From Climacium dendroides (taxonomy: Eukaryota > Streptophyta > Bryopsida > Hypnales > Climaciaceae), in NCBI GenBank assembly GCA_950106755.1, contig OX467083.1, positions 16,301,029 through 16,365,028 on the forward strand: DNA of 64,000 nt, written 5' to 3'. Position numbers and translations under genes: made by a program. Numbering within the stretch: the stretch's first letter is position 1; every line of letters begins with the position of its first letter. The notes under the pieces are model-generated. The model saw nothing but the letters and a program-made list of their open reading frames with translations. It had not been told where the DNA came from and made no database searches. Positions 10,762 through 20,226 of this stretch are shown piece after piece.

Positions 10762-13700
10762 TTACCTATCATCGACATCGACATCAAAGATTTCCAAAAC
10801 TTGAATTACAAGGGACTCCATGTCATCATTGTGACGAGCCAAGCCCATACCTCCGAAGAACAACAGGTAGTTCTCTACGTCGGAGATGTTGTACAGCATC
10901 GTTACCAAAGTGGACCGCAAGTCTTTGTCGACAAATAGAGTCTTGAATGCTTCGTCCCGGCTCAGAAGAATAAAGATGAGTTCCAGCGCATATCGTCGAG
11001 TTTTGGGTCGCCTGGTGGTTGAAGGAGCATGGCTCAGCCACATCAGCAAGCGGTCGACTAATCGAGTCCGGTCCACAGTCTGCGTTTCAAAAAGACTGGT
11101 GAACTCCTCGTCGCTGAGACGGCGCAAAGCTGGGGTCAGCCCCAATACAGCCTCTTGGACCCGGACGCTATCGCAGAAGATCGCCTTGTTTAATAAAAAT
11201 TCACTCTCTCGAGATACTTCTGCTTGCATTGATTGCGACATGTACATAAATGTGGCACGCAGAATTCCTGCAGCGTGGACGCCTAACTCCTCGTTTTCCT
11301 CGAGTTGAAGAATTTTGAGGAGGACCGTGCAGGCTCTCAAGCTTGGGTCACTGAACCGCGTTCGTAAGATACGGTTGCAATTTTCTTTGCTCTGAAGTGC
11401 GAGTCGCATTAGCGCTGTCCCAGACTTTCTGGCAAGGTTAACTTCTTCCTGTGAAATCAAAACAGAAGAAGGTTTTCATTATGTCTGGGAAATCTGCTTG
11501 ATGGAAAACTTGACATGAGCTGGGTGGGCAGCGTGTAAATGCACAATCGACAGCAAAATTACTCAGCAAAACATGCGTAATGGAGATTTTCTTATTAACC
11601 TTTGCAGCAGCCTCTTTGATGAATGAATCATCATGAGAACTGTAGCGGTGTTGAAACGGCATCTGATGCAACGACCTTCTTGTGAATAGCAGCATCAAAT
11701 TCGAGATGACCCCCCCCGTGCTGCCAATCACCTTCCGCGAGGTCTCGTCGAATGCCAGGTGCTTGAGAACATCCACCGCAAGCTCGTGCAAATCCTTCGA
11801 TGTTTTCGTAACATGACAGTGCAAAATTTCGCGTAAATGAGGGATTGCTGACACAACATTCGTAATAGCCGGACGCAAAATGCTCCCTGAGGTGCCTGCA
11901 GTACTCGCCAACATGTTGAGAAGTTGTAGGCTTTGACGTATGGTTTTGGCTCCCTCTGCGGTTCTAACCCACGACCTATGAATATCGATGAAGTCCACTA
12001 GTTTAGCGAGGAGGCCCCGTGTTTCTCCGATGCGGCGGCAATTCGCATGATCTAGTGCAAGGCTCTTCAATATGCCCAGTCCGTAATTGCGAAGTAAATT
12101 GATTATCAGTGGCTGAGTTGTCGCACTCATCCCTGTAACAATGATTAACCACAGCTCAGTTAGTACATGATGAATATATTGCCAAATTGACCCTATCCAA
12201 CAAAAGAATCGAAGTGCTTGACCTAGCGGATAAAGTTGATTACTTTGTTTTTATTCCCCCCTGGAATGTTAACCCAAAGCGAGTGCAGAGGGTGAAGAAT
12301 ATGACACCTTCAGCATGTAGAATTCTGTCTACATCATCCCATTGGATAAGGGACATTATATTCTCCAAGGAACCGGACACTGCAATCACACGAGAACCGT
12401 TCCGTGTGCTTGATACCAAAGCCTTAACGATTGCTGCAGAATTTAATCGGATCTCCTCCTCGTCTTGATGGTGCCATGCGAGCATCTCTACTAACCTGTC
12501 AATCGCACCTGCAGCCAGGACAACAAGTATACATGTAAACTAAGGTATTCAAGTAGAAATACAGATCTAGAGTTTCATTGGTGCAGGTTTCAAAAACCTG
12601 CACCAATGAAGATGATCCAGCAGTTACGTGAACAAAGTCACAATGACGATAATAAACTGACCTGGTTTAATGCCAATTCGGCGCAGCGTATCACCGTGGA
12701 AATCATGCTGCCTTTCCACAAATGTCTTGAGAATTCTTGAGCCACCAAGGACTTCTTTCCCATCATCACTTTGCAAGAGTTCCATGCTGTATGACACCAG
12801 ATCCATCTCCAACCCAGCGAAAATACTAATAGACAAGCTCTGTGAATATACCTGACATACACCATCGTCCACAAATCACAATAAGTTCCGCAAAATGACT
12901 TTCTACCCTGAGTCATATATAACACTCATAGTGATGGAGTGTCGAAGTGCTTGACCTAGTTTAGCAAGTAATTCTTGTCAGTTGGAGTTACCTTATAGAA
13001 GAAGGATCTAATAGTTTCAACGCTTTCGCCCTTGAGCTCAGCCTTTTCGCCTACTCTTTCGAACAGTCCCTCGTAACTGATCTTATACTCCCAATACGTC
13101 TTCTCAACCAGAAAGATGAAGGCCTCCAGAAACGCCATAACGTAAAATGCGTACAAACTGCGGACAACAGTGTTCTTCAAATTGTGCGGAATATCGATAC
13201 TGTGCAGATGCGATACCAGGCGCCACAGAGACAAGGCGAGGCACACCAAGGCGGAGATGACTTGGCCGATGTACAGAAAAGTTGCCATTCCCTTGGCTGA
13301 AACGATCTGCGTGTAGGGCATAAGAGGAAGCATCGATGCTGACCAAGTTCTCTGTGCAGGCTTCGAGAGCAGCCCTGCTGCAATTCGTTGCACTCGCTTC
13401 GACTGCTGGATAGCCAACGGAGCTGCTGGTGAGGCGACATGCGACGGTGGTGAGTCATAGCTTGGAACTACTCCGTTGTGTCTGGACCATGCCGACCTTT
13501 CATCGCTGGAACTGCGCCCTGGAGAATGATGAATAATACCTAGAGATTGCGGCATAAGGAACGAAGTCAGCAAAACACCTTCGAAGTTCAATTAACTCAT
13601 TAAAGAGAGATATCTGGCCTCCTGTTCTTTCGAAGATTCAATATAGAGATTTCGATTCGTTCCAAAATTTATTTCTTATATTCAACACATGCAATGTTCT

Positions 13701-14530
13701 TCACTCAGTCTGGTGATATAAAATTTGTCTCCATCTAGGTTATACTTCCCACGATATGATTAATCGAAATGGTCAATTATTAACCTTGAATCCTTAGTCC
13801 CTATGGTTTATGGCTATGGGGTTTACGCTTACTCAGAAGAGTTGAAGCAATGGAAAAGATAGTCACCTGAGACCACAAGGCTGCCCCTGCGAGCAAGATT
13901 TGATCCGAATGAGTAAAGAGAGAACGCTGCACGAGAGCTCGCTTGCTGCCACTCGAGCTCATTCGAGAGAAGAAAAATTCTAGAGCCCTCAGTCAGCAAC
14001 AGACATGTGACCACCCAAAAATCCGTCGTGCTCACAAACGAGCTGAATCCACCAAGCAAGACCACTGTCGCCCAGACGAAGGTGAGCGCCCCTGCGCCTC
14101 GAGCCGCCTTCTCAAGAATCGCCAGCCGGAATGCAAACAGAGTGATGGCCTGCTCTGGCGCTCGAGTTACGTCCTCCACAGTCTTCCCCTCGATCTTGCG
14201 ACTGTGTCTTTCTGAAGGCCATACGGATGTAATCGAAATGCTGATGCCGGGCGCTGTCGTCCCGACGACTCTTCCCTTGGATTTGCTACCGACCTCGCTC
14301 TCTTCCATGCACGTCCCGCTCTTGGAGTCCACGCAATCATCGTCAACGAGTAACTCCCCTTGTGACTGCTCAGGATCGGAAATCGAAATCGAGTGCTCAT
14401 CTCTTCTGCTCAAACTCCTCAAACCTGACAATCTGCTTCTGAGCCGATTTAAAGCTATATCTGCAAACGCCGCTTTCCTTATCCTAGTAGTAGGCAATTT
14501 CTTGCGTATCGTCGACGCTTGGTCCGACAT
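10762..14530 (-). CDS. Membrane-anchored armadillo-repeat protein (plant-specific, uncharacterised)
   Basis: Six exons on the minus strand: 14530-13867, 13539-12992, 12851-12662, 12508-12308, 12132-11600 and 11448-10762. All introns are GT-AG and the joins keep frame, giving about 940 residues. Translation starts at ATG 14530 (MSDQAST); the TAA stop is at 10764-10762. The N-terminal third has a basic, Ser-rich head and four hydrophobic stretches (about 148-168, 170-188, 306-327 and 349-367). The rest, from about 405, reads as helical armadillo repeats, with blocks such as SYSMELLQSDDGKEVLGGSR and NYGLGILKSLALDHANCRRI. I recall flowering-plant ARM-superfamily proteins with the same membrane-then-ARM order and similar blocks. 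Their role is unknown; the layout suggests membrane-tethered protein binding. Exon 2 could instead start at 13518 (seven residues fewer), also in frame. Its neighbours are unrelated. Confidence 0.85.
12574..12610. repeat. Perfect 17-bp hairpin in intron 3 of the ARM gene
   Basis: TTCATTGGTGCAGGTTT at 12574-12590 is followed by three bases (CAA) and then its exact reverse complement at 12594-12610. It lies wholly within the intron 12509-12661. It looks like two TIRs with almost nothing between them, or a hairpin left by transposon excision. Confidence 0.9.
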
Positions 14531-15359
14531 TTCGAGCAAACTCGGCGTATCCCGCTACCTCCAAAATTCAAAATCTCTAAGTAGATCGCGACTTCTGCCT
14601 CAGAGAGCTAGATGGAGCTCCGAAGTCTGAACGGCAGCATGTATTCTTGAAAATGAGGTCATTTCTGAAGAACTTCAAACCATATAGGAACATAGACCTC
14701 AACAAATTCTAATAGCTGCCCGACACTCGCACAAAAAATTGAATCTTTGGAGAAAGTGAGCAGCTTAGTGCGCTTACCGGACATTCCGAAGTGATTCCGA
14801 CCTAGCAGATCGAGCTTGACTGGATGAGGAAACCATCCGATGGCCAGAAACTCTTAAGGCATGGCTAGGACTCCCTGGAGTCCTATGAGAATATAGTATC
14901 AGCATAGGCTTTATCTGCATCGAAACGTGAGAAGCTTAATTACCCCGACAGGATTTGGTTAGGACAGCTATAATACGCGTCACTTGGGTCGCACGCATTT
15001 CTGTCTATACCTTTAAGTGTTTCGAATGATGGAATGATGGAATCAAACTAAATATAGCAACCCGCATTCATTCCTTGCGAAACAATTGGTGGCTAGGAAG
15101 TTGCTGTGTGGACGCAACTTCATAAGAGAAAGTGCGCCCCTGCATTTCTTACGGGACAATTATTGACCAGCAAGTTGCAGACTCGTCTTCGTCAGGGAAA
15201 GGAGCATAGAAAACGTCCATCGTCGATATGCGGAATCAGCTTTAAAAAAAACTTCAACCTCGGTGCTCATTACTGCTCAAAATTTAAAAATAGAACATCA
15301 ATGTCCACGTTTCCAAATAGCTTGTCTGTCATCATCTCCAAACGCATGTAACGCATTCC

Positions 15360-15460
15360 CTGGGAATCTGTCCGGGAATGCTGTGAGGCTTTCAGAGGTT
15401 GCGGACCTTGCAGACAAGGAATCATTGTCGGTCGGAAAGATCCGAAGGAAAGTCAATCTT
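15360..15460. repeat. Degenerate duplicated block, copy A
   Basis: This block (TCCGG.AATGC ... TTGCG ... GTCGGT) resembles 17025-17180 and 17450-17605. All three stay open on the minus strand and would give similar peptides rich in Leu, Pro and Ser ending near ALPD or AFPD. I cannot name the source. It may be an old coding repeat or a transposon relic. Confidence 0.45.
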
Positions 15461-15494
15461 AGTTTTTTTTTAACTGGGAGACTCACTGCACAAT

Positions 15495-16768
15495 CTTAGA
15501 GCATCGCCACCAGTTCCACTCTAAAGGACCACTGTACCAAGAATTGACGAGGCTTTTGGAGTCCCGTGACATGTGGTTGTACCGTGACCATCCCTCGACC
15601 CCCACCAACAACCCGTTGAAATTAGATTGAACCCCTTTATTCAAATGTCACCGAGGCACCAAGTCATACAATTGAAATGCCACTGTGGAGCTCCTTGATG
15701 TCAACAATTGAAAGTTGTTTTTTGAAGTGAAGGAAACAAAGTTTTTTGACAGGGAAGCTAAATGGTTGATGTTTTATTTATTTAAGCTATCTTTTTACTT
15801 TGAGTGGAGTATGAGTTTTGAATTAATTTAGGGCACATAAATAAATAGAAACTATTTACTTTGAGTTGAGTATAAATTTTGGATTATTTTTAGAAATATA
15901 GATAAATAAAAACTATTCATTTTGAGTTGACTATGAGTTTTGAATTATTTTTAGATACATAGATAAATAAAAAATATTTATTTTGAATTGCCTATGAGTT
16001 TTGGATTATTTTTAGATACATAGATAAATAAAAACTATTTATTTTGAATTGACTATGAGTTTTGGATTATTTTTAGATATATAAATAAATAAAAACTATT
16101 TAGTTTTTGTTGAGTATGAGTTTTGGATTATTTTTGGATACATAGATAATAAGAAGCTATTTACTTTGAATTGACTATGAGTTTTGGATTATTTTTAGAC
16201 ACATAGATAAATAAAATGTATTTACTTTGAGTTGAGTATGAGTTTTGAATTATTTTGGGGGCCCTTTCAACATAAAATTAGGAGATAAAAATAAAACTTT
16301 ACCTTTTGCATTACATATATCTTTTCTCTCTCTCTCCCTCTTATTTCATTTTCTTTTTGTTTACCTTCAAGACTATGAGGAGTGTGCATTGTTGAAGAAT
16401 TGCTTCCAAAGCGTCCCCTCATGTACTTGAAGGTCATACATAAGAAAAAACATGCTGAACAAAAAAGAACAATACAGTTGTTTCTTCTTAGTTTCCCCAA
16501 AGCTTGTCTTTTTCTTCACACATCCCCTACTGTCCTCTATGGCTTCCGCGTTAGCATCATAAAGGCTACAGTCTTCATTGACCAAGATAGAGTGAGTTGT
16601 AAAACTACCCGCTACAAAGGCCCCCCCTTGCCGTGCAAAAGTATATCTGACGGGATGGACGCTAGATTTTTTAACGTTTTGAGGTGTTGGTGGGGAGACA
16701 TTTTCCGCCATAAAGTCACGGCAAGCAAGAATTGCCGTTACTGAGACCATTGGTGGCGATGCTCTTAG
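15495..16768. mobile_element. Non-autonomous DNA element with AGAGCATCGCCACCA termini
   Basis: The left end reads CTTAGAGCATCGCCACCAGT. The right end, on the other strand, reads CTAAGAGCATCGCCACCAAT. The 1.27-kb interior has no transposase; about 490 bp of it is a 61-bp tandem array (15770-16258). Terminal motifs of the GAGCATC.CCA type are widespread in plant MITEs, so I infer a DNA-transposon relative. I could not fix a target duplication. Confidence 0.65.
15770..16258. repeat. 61-bp tandem array, about 8 copies
   Basis: The unit contains TATGAGTTTTGGATTATTTT, then TAGATACATAGATAAATAAAAACTATTTA. The GAGTATAA, GACTATGAG and GCCTATGAG anchors at 15868, 15929 and 15990 show the 61-bp period. 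It is AT-rich and lies wholly inside the TIR element 15495-16768. Confidence 0.9.
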
Positions 16769-16818
16769 TTTTTGACTTCATTAATTTGAAAGCCTTTTGC
16801 ATTCCAGCAATGGTAATA

Positions 16819-16875
16819 CTCCCTCTGTCCCGAAATAAATCCGGAGTTTCCAAATATACTTGTCCCAAATTAAAT
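16819..16875 (+). mobile_element. Single Stowaway-type terminus
   Basis: TA followed by CTCCCTCTGTCCCGAAATAA is the classic plant Stowaway/mariner end. A matching opposite end was not found downstream. This is therefore either a truncated element or an end disrupted by the 17-kb duplications. Confidence 0.5.
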
Positions 16876-17024
16876 TCGAAACTGTCTCTCGACAACTTGA
16901 TGGACAACAACTGAAGCTAATTCGAACACTTAAAGAAAAAGAATCCGCAGGTACCACATTCTATAAACTTTATAGCAATTCAATCCCTACCAAGGGAATC
17001 GAACCTTGGCCCGAGATATCCATC

Positions 17025-17605
17025 CAATCCGGCAATGCGCTGTCATGCTTCGAAACCTTGCAAGCTTTGCACTGTTGTGCACAAGCATTTTCAGTCGGTA
17101 AGAACATTCCGAAGGACGGAAGCAAACTAATTATAGACATCGGCATTCCTTGCGGGACAAGTGTTGGAAGTAGCTGCGCAGATGAGAAGATTGACGGTAG
17201 GTCCATAAATTTTTTGGTGGTAGCACTAGCGCGACGCGCAAACATATTCCTTGAGTTCCAATCATATTTCTAGCTCTCTAGGATTTGAAGTTTCAGTACA
17301 CAACACACCATCTTCCTCACAGAGCTTGACGCATCTCTCAATAGCAACCACAAAACAATTTGAAATTGCGGTTCTCTCAGAGGAAATTTCCAAATTAGAC
17401 ACGTTGTTTGAGTTTTTTGACTATCATATTCTTGACGCTTGGTAAAACATTTTCGATCCGGCAATGCCCCCATCATGCTTCGAAAGCTTGCGAACTTTGC
17501 ACGCACACGAGAATTTGCAGTCGGTAAGGACTTTCCAAACGATAGAAGCAAACTAATCAGAGACACTGGCATTCCTGCCAGAACAAGCGTTGGAAGTAAC
17601 GTAAG
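17025..17605. repeat. Tandem duplication, copies B and C of the degenerate block
   Basis: 17025-17180 and 17450-17605 align over about 155 bases: ATCCGGCAATGC, ATCATGCTTCGAAA, AGTCGGTAAGA, GAAGCAAACTAAT and ACAAG.GTTGGAAGTA in the same order. Copy A is at 15360-15460. Both remain open on the minus strand. No known protein is recognised. Confidence 0.7.
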
Positions 17606-17856
17606 GAGACCCTGTTCGTCATACTTCAAAAGTCACCCACTTGGTACCACTATGTTTTAGTAGTGTACATTCTAAACTTTCAAATGTCGCCCACTAGTAC
17701 ATATTGGCCATGAAGTGACGCAAATAGTCACATGGTGTAAATAGTGTTTCTTACTTTAGTGGTGTAGATGAAAACAATCACTCTACTTGATGAGTTTTTT
17801 TTTTTTTTTTTTTTTGCCACCCTATTTGTGCCTTTGTGTTTTTAGTAGTGTACATA

Positions 17857-18063
17857 TGGGCAATTTTGTTAAAATGGCGAAATTCCTCTACTTTGGTAGT
17901 TTAGAGTGGGCGATTTGAAGTGTACAAATGTTGTAGATGTCTTAAATCTATACCATTCTTAGATGTTTGAAATCTATATTTGTGCTAGATGTCACTTTTA
18001 CAATTCAAAGTGGGTGGTCTAAAAATGGCACATGGAATGTTGCCATTTTAACGAAATTCTCCA
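17857..18063. mobile_element. TA-flanked MITE (Stowaway-like family), copy 1
   Basis: The element starts TGGGCAATTTTGTTAAAATG and ends in the inverted counterpart CATTTTAACGAAATTCTCCA. TA dinucleotides lie on both sides (17855-17856 and 18064-18065). Length is 207 bp and it is non-coding. Outside it, a direct repeat of about 65 bp (about 17669-17736 and 18070-18135) suggests insertion into, or duplication with, another repeat. Confidence 0.8.
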
Positions 18064-18531
18064 TACATTTTGAACTTTCAAATGTCTTCCACCGGTATAT
18101 AATGGCCATGAAGTGATGCAAATAGTCTCATGGCACACTAGGGTAGCAGGACATTCATCCAAGAATTTGAGTCAGTCAAAAAAATCATCCAATATTACTC
18201 ATCCATCTATCACTTGTTTCCTTTCATTCATACTACTACCTAATTTAGTAAAATTCATCCAAATTTTGGTGAACCTTACCTTCTTTGAGATTTTTTTGGT
18301 AATTTTTATTCAATTTTTTTTCCATCATAATCTTCAAGAAAATTACATTAATTACAACAATACTCTAAAAAAATCAAAATCTTATAGAAAAGGAACATGA
18401 TATAATGAGGCTAAATTTTATAGTTATTTTTCATGCAAAATTTTAGGTATGAATTTGAAAATTTGATAGGTGATCATACTACATTCAACCTCAATTGTAG
18501 AACTTGCAATTGCAATAGTGAAATCAATATA

Positions 18532-18704
18532 TGGGGAACTTCATTAAAATGGCAATATTCCATGTGCTATTTTTACAGTGTACCATTCTTACAGTTCAAA
18601 CTGAGTGGTTTGAAATCTATTAGTGTACTAGATTTCAGACTACTTGGTCTGAACTATGGGATGTTAAAGTCATAGAATATTTGCCATTGTAATTAAATTC
18701 CCCA
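18532..18704. mobile_element. TA-flanked MITE, copy 2
   Basis: The left TIR is TGGGGAACTTCATTAAAATG and the right end is CATTGTAATTAAATTCCCCA. TA lies on both sides. At 173 bp it shares the inner CAGTTCA.ACT.AG.GGT.TGAAATCTATTAGTGT block with copies 3 and 5. Confidence 0.8.
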
Positions 18705-18748
18705 TACACATACTTAAAAAAATTAAACAAAAACTAGATTTGGTAAAA

Positions 18749-19037
18749 TGGGGAATTTTATTAAAATGGTGATATTTCATGTGCCATTCCCATAGTTCAG
18801 ACTGGGCAGTCTAAAATCTATTAGTGTACTAGATTTCAAACTGAGCGTATGAAATCTATTAGTATACTAGATTTCAAACCGAGCGTATTAGTGACTTAGT
18901 GTACTAGATTTCTATTAGTATACTAGATTTCAAACCGAGCGTATTAGTGACTTAGTGTACTAGATTTCAGACCGCTCGGTCTGAACTGTGGGATGTCAAA
19001 AGTCATAGAATATTTGCCATTTTAATGAAATTTCTCA
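18749..19037. mobile_element. MITE, copy 3, with internal duplication
   Basis: The ends are TGGGGAATTTTATTAAAATG and CATTTTAATGAAATTTCTCA. It lies 44 bp after copy 2. Internal repeats of CTAGATTTCAAACCGAGCGT make it longer (289 bp). The flanks are not TA, so they have decayed or the ends are slightly misplaced. Confidence 0.7.
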
Positions 19038-20226
19038 TTAAACTAGAAAATTGCATGCATCTATGAACTAAACCATAAGATCAAGAATTCACACTCCTGA
19101 AGTGTTTGAACTAGGATTCAATCAATGGAGTTTGGTGTTGTGTTTCTTTTCGGTTCTATTTCTAGTTAAGCTTCTACTTGTGATATTGATAAGTGATAGG
19201 CACATGAAGAGGTTTCTAGTTTTGAACTTTCCATTAACACAACATGATTCTTCTCCTCTTCTTATTTCATTTATTCTGAATGATCTGATTGCTGTACAAA
19301 ATTATAATGAATCACTTCCTTCACATGCTCACGAGGGTTATGAAATGTGCAAATTGAGCATCAACGCATCAGGCCAAGCTGTGTCTACCATTCAATAATA
19401 TGTCTTTATTCAATTCAATTTCCTAACTACTTCTCCTCAACTGAGCTAACTACACCTATTATTGTCACTTTAATTAAGGTTCGCAGACCTAATTGTGGCA
19501 CATCTCAGAGACTTATTCACTTCGACTCTGTCATTTTAGTGCTACTAACCGTATCAAATTTTGTGTCACAATTAGGTATCGCTACCTCAGTAATCCAAGC
19601 CCGCCCTGGTTCGGGAGCGAACTCTGTTGTAGAGAACACTAGTAATTGTTGGGTTCAGTAAACAATGGTCCATGTATACGAAGTCAGACTGAAGCATTCA
19701 CTCAGACCTCATCATCTCATTCCGAATGAATGCATGTGCCAACAAAAACGGCCAACACTGATCTCATTCAAATCAGCTGCCTCTTGTTCGAGGAATGAGA
19801 AACATGAGGCACTTCATTACAACCCACCCTCTCCACGACCTGTTGTTGTCATTGCCACATGACAGATATTAAGGGTTTGGAGTTTGAGGAGCCGGTGTAG
19901 AATCGCAACCCTGTCTTAATTTCCCATGCTCTCTTCAATCTCCAAGACCCAACAGTGCTGGTTTCCATCGAAAGGGAGAGGGTTATGGACTAGATAACCA
20001 GACGAGGGGTGTACTGTACAGAACGGAACAGAACAGAACAGGGGCAGCTTGATCGAGCGGCTTACCGAGGGAAGAAATAGTGGTTGGTAGTACCCCAAAT
20101 GGTTGGGAGGGTATACGTAATGAGGATAAAATTAACGCCAATGATCTTCATTGTACGTTGATGAATTGGCCGGGAAATGGGAGAATCGATCTGATGAGCT
20201 CTGATGAATCTGGATCGATCGATCGA

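Larger units (their letters stand above)
14531..20226. other. Intergenic region with TIR element, MITE cluster and duplicated blocks
   Basis: This lies between the start of the ARM gene and the stop of the glycosyltransferase gene. Positions 14531-15490 are moderately GC-rich and are probably 5' untranslated region and promoter of the ARM gene. Then come a TIR element (15495-16768), duplicated degenerate blocks (about 17025-17605) and three TA-flanked MITEs (17857-19037). Positions 19080-20226 are presumably 3' flank of the glycosyltransferase gene. No conserved protein is seen. Confidence 0.6.

Noticed and set aside
14007..14630. 207-codon plus-strand open frame
   Set aside because: It is antisense to ARM-gene exon 1, which continues in frame through the other five exons.
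16985..17010. tRNA gene or tRNA-derived SINE on the minus strand
   Set aside because: GGTTCGATTCC fits a pol III B box, but no cloverleaf, A box or acceptor stem could be drawn.
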